NCBI GenBank assembly: GCA_046518185.1
Contig: JBKGRZ010000003.1
Location: forward strand, 1 to 64,000
Length of the DNA: 64,000 nucleotides
DNA from: Scandinavium vulneris_A
GTDB taxonomy: Bacteria > Pseudomonadota > Gammaproteobacteria > Enterobacterales > Enterobacteriaceae
Reading direction: 5' to 3'
The translations under genes were made by a program, and so were the position numbers. The notes under the pieces are model-generated. The model made no database searches and was not told where the DNA came from. It saw only the letters and a list, made by a program, of their open reading frames with translations. This document shows, in pieces, positions 16,041 through 24,294 of this stretch (within the stretch, counting starts at the first letter, position 1; every line of letters starts with the position of its first letter).

Positions 16041-19000
16041 TTAGTCAAACTCCAGTTCCACCTGCTCCGACCCAATGAGGCCACGCAAATCGTTGAGTAA
16101 ACGATCGCTCGGAGAAACACGCCAGGTCGCGCCAAAGCGCAGCCGTGCGCGTGCATCCGCCCTCTGATAGTAGAGATGTACTGGAATTGTCCCCGAACGG
16201 TGGGGTTCCAGAGACTGACGGAGACGGTTTAAAAGCTGGTCATCAATTTGCCTGTCCGTCAGCGAGATAGCAAGCCCGCGAGCATATTTTTCACGGGCTT
16301 CGTCAATGTCCATGACTTCGCGGGCGGTCATTTTAAGCCCCCCGCTGAAGTCATCAAAGCTGACCTGTCCGCTGACGATAAGTATGCGGTCTTTTTCCAG
16401 CAAATGCTGGTATTTATCCAGCGCGTCGGTGAACAACATCACCTCCAGCCGCCCGGAACGGTCATCCAGCGTACAGATGCCGATACGATTGCCTCGCTTG
16501 GTGACCATTACCCGCGAAGCAATGACGAGCCCCGCCGCCGTGGTCACTTTACCACGATCGGTCGGATGCATGTCTTTGAGCCGCAGCCCGCCGACATAAC
16601 GCTCAATTTCTTTCAGATACTGGGTGATCGGGTGGCCGGTCAGGTACAAGCCTAACGTTTCCCGTTCACCGTCCAGTACGATTTGTTCCGGCCACGGCTG
16701 GCAGCTGGCGTAGGATTGTTCTACCTGTTCCGGCTCATCTGCCAGTACGCCAAACATATCCGCCTGACCGATCGCTTCGGCTTTGGCATGTTGATCGGCG
16801 GCTTTCAGCGCGTCGGGTAGCGAGTTCGCTAGCGCCGCACGGTGCGGCCCGAGGCGGTCAAACGCCCCGGACATGATCAGTTTTTCGAGTACGCGCTTAT
16901 TGAGCTTTTTGGTGTCTACGCGGGCGCAGAGGTCAAACAGCTCGCGGAAATAGCCGCCTTCATTACGCGCTTCGAGGATCGCCTCAATCGGGCCTTCGCC
17001 CACGCCTTTGATAGCCCCAATGCCATATACGATTTCACCGTCGTCGTTGACGTGGAAATGATACAGCCCGGAGTTGATGTCCGGCGGCAGGATTTTGAGC
17101 CCCATGCGCCAGCATTCGTCCACCAGCCCGACCACTTTCTCGGTGTTATCCATATCGGCGGTCATTACCGCCGCCATAAATTCGGCGGGATAGTGGGCTT
17201 TCAGCCACAGCGTCTGGTAAGACACCAGCGCATACGCGGCGGAGTGCGATTTGTTAAAGCCGTACCCGGCGAATTTCTCCACCAGGTCGAAGATTTTCAT
17301 CGACAGCTCGCCGTCGACGCCGTTATTGATCGCGCCCTCTTCGAAGATGCTGCGCTGCTTGGCCATCTCTTCGGGCTTTTTCTTACCCATCGCACGACGC
17401 AGCATATCCGCTCCGCCGAGCGTATAGCCCGACAGGACCTGGGCAATCTGCATGACCTGTTCCTGATACAGGATAATGCCGTAGGTCGGCTCCAGAACCG
17501 GTTTCAGGCTTTCATGCTGCCACTGCACGTCAGGATAGGAAATCTCTTCGCGCCCGTGCTTACGGTCGATGAAGTTATCTACCATCCCTGACTGGAGCGG
17601 GCCCGGACGGAACAGGGCCACCAGGGCAATCATATCTTCGAAGCAGTCAGGCTGCAGACGCTTGATCAAGTCCTTCATGCCGCGGGATTCAAGCTGGAAC
17701 ACCGCAGTGGTTTCCGAGCGTTGCAACATGTCGAAACTTTTCTTGTCATCGAGCGGGATAGCGGCGATATCAATCGGATCTAAGCCCTGCTTCGCCCGGC
17801 GCGGGTTGATCATCTTCAGCGCCCAGTCGATGATCGTCAGCGTTCGCAGACCGAGGAAGTCGAACTTCACCAGGCCTGCATATTCCACGTCGTTCTTGTC
17901 AAACTGGGTGACCGGATGATTCCCGGACTCGTCACAGTACAGCGGCGCGAAGTCGGTAATTTTGGTCGGCGCGATAACCACGCCCCCGGCGTGTTTCCCG
18001 GCGTTACGGGTGACCCCTTCGAGCTTGCGCGCCATATCAATCAGCGCTTTAACCTCTTCGTCTGCCTCGTAAATTTCCGGCAGCTGCGGTTCGGCTTCAA
18101 ACGCCTTGGCAAGCGTCATGCCCGGGTCGGGCGGCACCAGTTTTGAAATACGATCGACGAAACCATACGGATGGCCCAACACGCGGCCCACGTCGCGGAT
18201 AACCGCTTTCGCCGCCATGGTACCGAAGGTAATAATCTGCGATACCGCATCTCGCCCGTACATATCCGCCACGTGTTCAATAACCTGGTCGCGTTTCTCC
18301 ATACAGAAGTCAACGTCAAAGTCGGGCATCGAGACACGTTCAGGGTTCAGGAAACGTTCGAACAGCAGGTCAAATTCCAGCGGGTCGAGATCGGTGATTT
18401 TGAGCGCATAGGCCACTAATGAACCGGCACCGGAACCACGGCCCGGCCCTACCGGCACACCGTTATCCTTCGACCACTGGATAAATTCCATTACGATCAG
18501 GAAGTAGCCCGGGAACCCCATCTGGTTAATCACCTGGAGTTCAATATCCAGACGCTCGTCATACGGTGGGCGTTTTTCAGCACGCTCTGCCGGATCCGGG
18601 AACAGGAACTCGAGGCGCTCCTCAAGACCTTCTTTCGATTTCACCACCAGGAAATCTTCGGTGGTCATATCGCCAGTCGGGAACTGCGGCAGGAAGTATT
18701 CGCCCAGGCGCACAGTGACGTTACAGCGTTTGGCTATCTCAACGGTGTTGGCCAGCGCCTCCGGTATGTCGGAGAACAGCTCGCACATTTCGTCTTCGGT
18801 GCGCATATACTGCTGCGACGAATAGTTACGCGGTCGCTTTGGGTCATCAAGGGTGAAACCGTCGTGAATGGCCACTCGGATTTCGTGAGCGTCAAAGTCG
18901 CCCGCGTCGATGAAACGCACATCGTTAGTGGCCACCACCGGTAAACCGCGCTCTTCAGCCAGTCTCACCGCCGCATGCAGGTAGTTTTCTTCGTCTGCAC

Positions 19001-19523
19001 GACCTGTACGGATAAGCTCGAGGAAATAGCGATCCGGGAAATGTTCTTCATAAAAGGCCGCGCACTGCTCGACCAACGCCATATTGCCGCGTAGCAAGGC
19101 TCTACCCACATCGCCCATGCGTGCGCCGGACAGCAGGAGCAGGCCTTCTTTATGATCAATCAGCCAGTCACGGTCGATATACGGGCCCAACGCACCATAT
19201 CCCCGCTGATAGGCGCGGGAAATCAGCAGCGTCAGGTTCTGGTAGCCTTCGTTATTGGTGGCAAGAACAGTGAGCTGCGTCAGCTCATCGGCAAACAGCT
19301 CGCTTTGTACGTGAAAATCCGCACCGATAATCGGCTTGATCCCGGCCCCGTGCCCTGCGCCATAGAACTTCACCAGACCACACAGGTTGGTGAAATCGGT
19401 GATCGCCAGCGCAGGCATACCCAATGCGGCCGCCTTTTTCACCAGCGGCCCGGTCTTCGCCAGCCCATCAATCATGGAGTAGTCGCTATGCACCCGCAGG
19501 TGTACGAAACGTGGTTCAGCCAT
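16041..19523 (-). CDS. dnaE: DNA polymerase III subunit alpha
   Basis: DnaE is the replicative polymerase subunit. The 1160 residues equal the E. coli length. Visible parts are the N-terminal PHP domain (HLRVHSDYSMIDG), the polymerase active site with two Asp in PDFDVDF (around residue 400), the GRGSGAGSLVAY palm motif, a helix-hairpin-helix region, the internal beta-clamp motif QADMF near residue 920, an OB domain, and the C-terminal tau-binding part ending in QVELEFD. It follows rnhB by 22 bases and precedes accA by 12. Confidence 0.98.
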   Translation of the reverse strand: MAEPRFVHLRVHSDYSMIDGLAKTGPLVKKAAALGMPALAITDFTNLCGLVKFYGAGHGAGIKPIIGADFHVQSELFADELTQLTVLATNNEGYQNLTLLISRAYQRGYGALGPYIDRDWLIDHKEGLLLLSGARMGDVGRALLRGNMALVEQCAAFYEEHFPDRYFLELIRTGRADEENYLHAAVRLAEERGLPVVATNDVRFIDAGDFDAHEIRVAIHDGFTLDDPKRPRNYSSQQYMRTEDEMCELFSDIPEALANTVEIAKRCNVTVRLGEYFLPQFPTGDMTTEDFLVVKSKEGLEERLEFLFPDPAERAEKRPPYDERLDIELQVINQMGFPGYFLIVMEFIQWSKDNGVPVGPGRGSGAGSLVAYALKITDLDPLEFDLLFERFLNPERVSMPDFDVDFCMEKRDQVIEHVADMYGRDAVSQIITFGTMAAKAVIRDVGRVLGHPYGFVDRISKLVPPDPGMTLAKAFEAEPQLPEIYEADEEVKALIDMARKLEGVTRNAGKHAGGVVIAPTKITDFAPLYCDESGNHPVTQFDKNDVEYAGLVKFDFLGLRTLTIIDWALKMINPRRAKQGLDPIDIAAIPLDDKKSFDMLQRSETTAVFQLESRGMKDLIKRLQPDCFEDMIALVALFRPGPLQSGMVDNFIDRKHGREEISYPDVQWQHESLKPVLEPTYGIILYQEQVMQIAQVLSGYTLGGADMLRRAMGKKKPEEMAKQRSIFEEGAINNGVDGELSMKIFDLVEKFAGYGFNKSHSAAYALVSYQTLWLKAHYPAEFMAAVMTADMDNTEKVVGLVDECWRMGLKILPPDINSGLYHFHVNDDGEIVYGIGAIKGVGEGPIEAILEARNEGGYFRELFDLCARVDTKKLNKRVLEKLIMSGAFDRLGPHRAALANSLPDALKAADQHAKAEAIGQADMFGVLADEPEQVEQSYASCQPWPEQIVLDGERETLGLYLTGHPITQYLKEIERYVGGLRLKDMHPTDRGKVTTAAGLVIASRVMVTKRGNRIGICTLDDRSGRLEVMLFTDALDKYQHLLEKDRILIVSGQVSFDDFSGGLKMTAREVMDIDEAREKYARGLAISLTDRQIDDQLLNRLRQSLEPHRSGTIPVHLYYQRADARARLRFGATWRVSPSDRLLNDLRGLIGSEQVELEFD

Positions 19524-19545
19524 CTTCAGATCCCGCTTTACTTAA

Positions 19546-20142
19546 TCAGGCAATGCCCAGAGCGCGTTTAACAGGCCCGAAACTGCGCCGGTGGTGTTCG
19601 GTGGCGCCATGCAGAGCCAGCTTTTCCAGATGGAAAGGCGTGGGGTATCCCTTGTGTTGCGCGAAGCCATACTCGGGGAAAGTGTTATCCAGCGCGGTCA
19701 TTTCCGCATCGCGGGACACTTTCGCCAGAATGGATGCCGCGCTAATTTCAGGCACTCGACTGTCGCCTTTGACGACGGCCAGCGACGGCACCGGCAAGGC
19801 CGGACAGCGATTGCCATCAATCAGTACGTATTCCGGCGCAATGTGCAGGCCAGCGACCGCGCGCTGCATCGCCAGCATGGTGGCATGCAGAATATTGAGT
19901 TCGTCGATTTCGTGCGGCTCGGCACGCCCAAGGCTCCAGCTGAGCGCTTTGTCCTTGATTTCATCGAACAGCGCCAGGCGGCGTTTTTCACTCAGTTTTT
20001 TGGAGTCATTCAAACCGATAATCGGGCGGTTCGGGTCAAGAATCACCGCCGCCGTGACGACCGCGCCGACTAACGGACCGCGCCCCACTTCGTCGACACC
20101 CGCCACCAGATGGGTATGCGGGTAGATAAATACGTCTGTCAT
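19546..20142 (-). CDS. rnhB: ribonuclease HII
   Basis: RNase HII cuts the RNA of RNA-DNA hybrids and removes single ribonucleotides from DNA. The 198-residue protein shows the metal-binding motif VDEVGRGPLVG near residue 17 and further acidic residues in LNDSKKLSEK and LIDGN. The ATG overlaps the lpxB stop by four bases (ATGA), as in E. coli, so it is part of the lpxA-lpxB-rnhB-dnaE series. Confidence 0.97.
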   Translation of the reverse strand: MTDVFIYPHTHLVAGVDEVGRGPLVGAVVTAAVILDPNRPIIGLNDSKKLSEKRRLALFDEIKDKALSWSLGRAEPHEIDELNILHATMLAMQRAVAGLHIAPEYVLIDGNRCPALPVPSLAVVKGDSRVPEISAASILAKVSRDAEMTALDNTFPEYGFAQHKGYPTPFHLEKLALHGATEHHRRSFGPVKRALGIA

Positions 20143-21284
20143 TGTGCCAACTCCAGCACCGCATCGGCTGCCTGCTCGTCGGCATTACAGCGGATCTGCT
20201 GGTGCAGTTCGCGGAAGGTGTCATGCATGGCGTGGCTGGTTTTACCATCCGCCAGCAGCGGCAGCAGCGCCTGTGCGAGCAGCTCTGGCTGACACTCATC
20301 CTGCAAAAGTTCTTTTACCAGTTCCCGGCCCGCCAGCAGATTAGGCAACGATACATAGTCAGTTTTGACCAACCGCTTCGCCAGCCAGAAAGTAAAGGAC
20401 TTCATGCGATAACCCACCACCATCGGGCATTTTGCCAGCATACATTCCAGCGCCGCCGTGCCAGAGGCCAGCAGGGCCGCATCACTGGCTATCATTGCCT
20501 CACGTCCCATGCCGTTAAGCATATGAACGTTAAGATCCGGTGCCACTTCGGCTTTAATGCGCTCGAACTGTTCACGGCGTTTGGCATTCACCAGCGGGAC
20601 GACCACTTCCAGATCGGGATAGTGATTGCGCAACAATCGGGCCGTTTTCAGGAAATCGGCGCTGAGCATTTCCACTTCTGCGCCGCGACTGCCCGGCAGC
20701 AACGCCAGGCAATGCACGTCGTGAGCAATGCCGAGGGTGTCTCTGGCGGCGTTTTTATCGGGATCCAGCGGCATGGCATCTGCCATGGTGTGCCCGATAA
20801 AACGGCAAGGAACATTGAATCGGTCGTAAAACGCTTTTTCGAAAGGCAGAAAGGCGAGCACCAGATCGGTGGCTCTGCCAATTTTGAAAACACGTTTTTG
20901 TCGCCAGGCCCAAACGGAGGGGCTGACGTAATGAATGGTTTTAATGCCCTGCTTTTTCAGATTCCCTTCAAGGGTAATATTGAAGTCAGGCGCATCGATG
21001 CCGACGAAAACGTCCGGCTGAAGTTCGGTGAAGCGGCGGGTTAAATCAGCCCGAATGTGCAGCAGACGACGCAGACGACCGAGGACTTCGACAATCCCCA
21101 TCACCGCCAGCTCTTCCATTTCGTACCAGGCCTCACAGCCTTCGGCCTGCATTAATGGCCCAGCTACGCCGACGAATCGGGCGTTCGGTACACGTGCTTT
21201 CAGGGCGCGAATGAGACCCGCACCAAGAATATCGCCGGAGGTTTCTCCGGCGACCAGGGCAATCGTTAGCGGACGTTCAGCCAT
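20139..21284 (-). CDS. lpxB: lipid-A-disaccharide synthase
   Basis: LpxB is a membrane-associated GT19 glycosyltransferase that joins UDP-2,3-diacylglucosamine and lipid X into the beta-1,6 disaccharide core of lipid A. The 381-residue protein has the N-terminal AGETSGD motif and the conserved PSVWAWR segment near residue 125. It overlaps lpxA by one base (TAATG) and rnhB by four, so translation is coupled through the lipid A gene set. Confidence 0.97.
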   Translation of the reverse strand: MAERPLTIALVAGETSGDILGAGLIRALKARVPNARFVGVAGPLMQAEGCEAWYEMEELAVMGIVEVLGRLRRLLHIRADLTRRFTELQPDVFVGIDAPDFNITLEGNLKKQGIKTIHYVSPSVWAWRQKRVFKIGRATDLVLAFLPFEKAFYDRFNVPCRFIGHTMADAMPLDPDKNAARDTLGIAHDVHCLALLPGSRGAEVEMLSADFLKTARLLRNHYPDLEVVVPLVNAKRREQFERIKAEVAPDLNVHMLNGMGREAMIASDAALLASGTAALECMLAKCPMVVGYRMKSFTFWLAKRLVKTDYVSLPNLLAGRELVKELLQDECQPELLAQALLPLLADGKTSHAMHDTFRELHQQIRCNADEQAADAVLELAQ

Positions 21285-22072
21285 TAACGAATCAGACCAC
21301 GAGTAGAGCGTTCGAAGAAGTCATAGAAGGCTTTCACTTCAGGATGCTGCTCTGCAAGTTCAGCGATTTCCGGTTTGGCTTCATCCAGCGTTTTACCGCT
21401 GCGGTACAGCAGTTTATACGCATTGCGAATCGCAATAATCGCTTCTCTGCTGAAACCACGACGCTTCAGCCCTTCGATGTTAACACCGTAAGGCGTGGCG
21501 TGGTTGCCCTGCGCGATAACGTAAGGAGGGACGTCCTGAGCAACGCCGGAGCAGCCGCCAACCATCACGTGTGCACCAATGATGCAGAACTGATGGACAG
21601 CCGTCATGCCACCGACGATAACAAAGTCGTCCAGAGATACGTGGCCCGCCAGCGTTGCGTTGTTGGCGAGGATACAGCGGTTACCTACGGTGCAATCGTG
21701 CGCCACGTGGGCGTTGATCATCAGCAGGTTATCGCTGCCCACCTTCGTCAATCCACCGCCCTGTACTGTTCCACGATGAATGGTGACGCTTTCGCGGATG
21801 CGGTTGCGATCGCCAATCTCCACACGAGTCGGTTCGCCAGCGTATTTAAGATCCTGGTTAACTTCCCCGATGGAAGCGAACTGATAAATTTCATTGTCGC
21901 GGCCAATGGTCGTATGACCGTTTACCACCACATGAGACTTCAGTACGGTTCCTTCGCCAATGCTGACGTCAGAACCTACAATACAAAACGGTCCAATGTG
22001 AACGTTGGCACCGATGACGGCACCCTCTTCCACAATGGCGCTAGGATGGATAAAGGCAGTTTTATCAATCAC
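21284..22072 (-). CDS. lpxA: UDP-N-acetylglucosamine O-acyltransferase
   Basis: LpxA carries out the first step of lipid A synthesis: it moves 3-hydroxymyristate from ACP to the 3-OH of UDP-GlcNAc. The 262-residue protein is a left-handed parallel beta-helix built from hexapeptide repeats through roughly residue 185, with the catalytic His in TAVHQF near residue 125. The start codon is GTG, as in E. coli. It follows fabZ by three bases and overlaps lpxB by one. Confidence 0.97.
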   Translation of the reverse strand: MIDKTAFIHPSAIVEEGAVIGANVHIGPFCIVGSDVSIGEGTVLKSHVVVNGHTTIGRDNEIYQFASIGEVNQDLKYAGEPTRVEIGDRNRIRESVTIHRGTVQGGGLTKVGSDNLLMINAHVAHDCTVGNRCILANNATLAGHVSLDDFVIVGGMTAVHQFCIIGAHVMVGGCSGVAQDVPPYVIAQGNHATPYGVNIEGLKRRGFSREAIIAIRNAYKLLYRSGKTLDEAKPEIAELAEQHPEVKAFYDFFERSTRGLIR

Positions 22073-22075
22073 GTA

Positions 22076-22531
22076 TCAGGCCTCCCGGCTACGCGCACAC
22101 ATCATAGTCGCTTCGCAAACCACTTTACCGTCAACCAGCGCCACGCCTTTAAAGCGGGTCAGGCCACGGCGGGTTTTCTCAAAGGTCACTTCCATGATCA
22201 TCTGATCACCAGGCACCACCGGACGCTTGAAACGCGCTTCATCGATGCCTGCGAAGTAGTAGAGTTCACCAGGTTCCAGTTTACCCACGCTCTTAAATGC
22301 CAGAATACCGGTGGCCTGCGCCATGGCTTCCAGAATCAGCACGCCTGGAAAAATCGGCTTGCCCGGAAAATGTCCCTGGAAAAACGGCTCATTTACGGAG
22401 ACATTTTTAACTGCGCGCAGAAAACGACCTTCTTCAAAGTCCAGCACGCGATCGACCAGTAAAAACGGGTAACGGTGTGGCAGAAGTTCCAGAATCTCTT
22501 CAATGTGCAGAGTATGAGTGTCAGTAGTCAA
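22076..22531 (-). CDS. fabZ: (3R)-hydroxymyristoyl-ACP dehydratase
   Basis: FabZ dehydrates 3-hydroxyacyl-ACPs of many chain lengths in fatty acid elongation and competes with LpxA and LpxD for 3-hydroxymyristoyl-ACP. The 151-residue hot-dog-fold protein has the active-site His in GHFPGKPIFPG (around residue 54) and the catalytic Glu in LILEAMAQ. Translation starts at TTG, as in E. coli, which would keep FabZ low relative to its neighbours; the effect on level is inference. It lies between lpxD and lpxA. Confidence 0.96.
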   Translation of the reverse strand: MTTDTHTLHIEEILELLPHRYPFLLVDRVLDFEEGRFLRAVKNVSVNEPFFQGHFPGKPIFPGVLILEAMAQATGILAFKSVGKLEPGELYYFAGIDEARFKRPVVPGDQMIMEVTFEKTRRGLTRFKGVALVDGKVVCEATMMCARSREA

Positions 22532-22646
22532 AATACTCTTCCTGTCTAAATATACTAAAAGGCAATAATAACACGGCCTGCCGGATTTTAAGAAATCAGA
22601 CAGGCCGGGAAGTTTGGCGCGATACCCTTAGATATGGGATGAAACG

Positions 22647-23672
22647 CTAGTCTTGTTGACTTGTTTTACGCTCGAGTGCTTTGAGACGCTTGCTCATGTC
22701 ATCAATGTTCATCACCAGCGCAGCGGTTTTACGCCATGCTTTGTTTGGCTGCAGCGGAATGCCAGAGGAATATACGCCAGGTTCAGTGATCGGGCGCATA
22801 ACCATGCCCATGCCGGTCACTGTCACTTTGTCGCAGATTTCCATGTGGCCATTGATAACGCTGGCCCCACCAATCATGCAGTAACGGCCAATTTTCAGGC
22901 TGCCCGCCATGATAACCCCGCCCGCAACGGCCGTATTGTCACCGATGACCACGTTGTGCGCAATCTGGCACTGGTTATCGATGATCACGCCATTGCCGAT
23001 AATGGTGTCATCCAGCGCGCCACGATCGATGGTCGTACAGGCGCCGATCTCAACGCGATCGCCGATAATCACGCGACCCAGTTGTGGGATCTTCACCCAA
23101 TTACCACGATCGTTGGCATAGCCGAAACCGTCAGAGCCGATCACCGTACTGGACTGGATCAGGCAATTTTCACCAATCTCAATCTCATGGTAAACGGAGA
23201 CATTCGCCCACAGGCGAGTACCGGCCCCAATAGTTGTATTTTTACCAATGAAACAACCCGCACCAATACGGACGTTATCCCCGAGTACTACCCCGGATTC
23301 GATAACCGCATTCGCGCCGATCGAGACGTTCTGACCCAGTTTTGCCGTGGAATCAACCACCGCGCTGGGGGCGATATCCTGCGCCGGTTGCGGCGTGGAA
23401 TCGAGAATTTGGGCCATACGGGCGTAAATCAGGTAAGGGTTCTTCACTACCAGCGCCGCGCTTTTGGCAAAAGGCAAATCGTCTGCGGTCATCACGACAG
23501 CAGAGGCCTGGCATGCGGCCAGGTGTTCACGGTACTTAGGATTCACCATGAACGTGATATGGCCTGCTTTAGCGGATTGCATGGACGCAACAGCGGTGAT
23601 GACGAGATCGCCATCACCGTGTAATTCTGCATCCAACTGCTGAGCTAAATCAGCCAGTCGAATTGAAGGCAT
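22647..23672 (-). CDS. lpxD: UDP-3-O-(3-hydroxymyristoyl)glucosamine N-acyltransferase
   Basis: LpxD adds the second 3-hydroxymyristate, to the 2-amino group, in the third step of lipid A synthesis. The 341-residue protein has an N-terminal uridine-binding domain (about residues 1-100), a left-handed beta-helix of hexapeptide repeats (about 105-290) with the catalytic His in QIAHNVVIG near residue 239, and a C-terminal helix that binds ACP. It starts three bases after the skp stop. Confidence 0.97.
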   Translation of the reverse strand: MPSIRLADLAQQLDAELHGDGDLVITAVASMQSAKAGHITFMVNPKYREHLAACQASAVVMTADDLPFAKSAALVVKNPYLIYARMAQILDSTPQPAQDIAPSAVVDSTAKLGQNVSIGANAVIESGVVLGDNVRIGAGCFIGKNTTIGAGTRLWANVSVYHEIEIGENCLIQSSTVIGSDGFGYANDRGNWVKIPQLGRVIIGDRVEIGACTTIDRGALDDTIIGNGVIIDNQCQIAHNVVIGDNTAVAGGVIMAGSLKIGRYCMIGGASVINGHMEICDKVTVTGMGMVMRPITEPGVYSSGIPLQPNKAWRKTAALVMNIDDMSKRLKALERKTSQQD

Positions 23673-23675
23673 TAC

Positions 23676-24170
23676 TTATTTAACCTGTTTCAGCACATCA
23701 GCGGTGATGTCTTTAACGTCACTGCTGTTGTAAGCAACGGTGTTTGCGTCAACAACCAGATCGATTTTCTGGTCAGCCGCTACGCTCTTCACAGCAGCCT
23801 GGATACGAGTAACCAGTTTGCCACGTTCTTCGTTAGAACGACGTGCACGATCCTGCTCAAAAGCCTGAGCTTTCTGAGAGAAGGCCTGGCGCTGAGTCAT
23901 GATGTCTTTTTCCATCTTGCTGCGCTCACTCGCCTTCATGGTAGAACCATCACGCTGCAGACGCTGCATTTTGCTCTGCAGATCGGATTCCTGACGCTGC
24001 AGTTCGCTCGCACGACCTTTAAACTCGCCTTCCAGTTTCGCAGAAACACCTGTTTTTTGCGCTACCTGCTGGAACAGACTACCCATGTTAACAATTGCAA
24101 TTGTATCTGCTGCTTGTGCAGATGCTGCCATTGCCAAACCCAGACCTGCAGCTAATAACCACTTTTTCAC
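23676..24170 (-). CDS. skp: periplasmic OMP chaperone Skp
   Basis: Skp is a trimeric periplasmic chaperone that holds unfolded outer-membrane proteins in a tentacle-shaped cavity and passes them to BamA. The 164-residue precursor has a signal peptide (residues 1-20, ending ASAQA) and long Gln/Arg/Glu-rich coiled-coil arms. The start is the GTG at 24170 with GGAG upstream, giving the family N-terminus MKKWLLAAGLG. A longer reading to 24581 would run into bamA and is not real. The arm region near RLQRDGSTMKASER carries about three residues more than E. coli Skp (161). Confidence 0.96.
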   Translation of the reverse strand: MKKWLLAAGLGLAMAASAQAADTIAIVNMGSLFQQVAQKTGVSAKLEGEFKGRASELQRQESDLQSKMQRLQRDGSTMKASERSKMEKDIMTQRQAFSQKAQAFEQDRARRSNEERGKLVTRIQAAVKSVAADQKIDLVVDANTVAYNSSDVKDITADVLKQVK

Positions 24171-24294
24171 AATAAAACTCCTTACCATCCCATGAGTACC
24201 CGAAGGCACCGTTCTTTGCGAAGTCATGCAACCACGCGAGTGATCGTCAGATGTCATCGCTACACTGCTACTTGCATTCCTTTGCACAAAACAA

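Noticed and set aside
21344..22462. 372-codon plus-strand frame opposite lpxA and fabZ
   Set aside because: Antisense to two essential conserved genes and low in recognisable motifs; long antisense frames are common in GC-rich enterobacterial genes.
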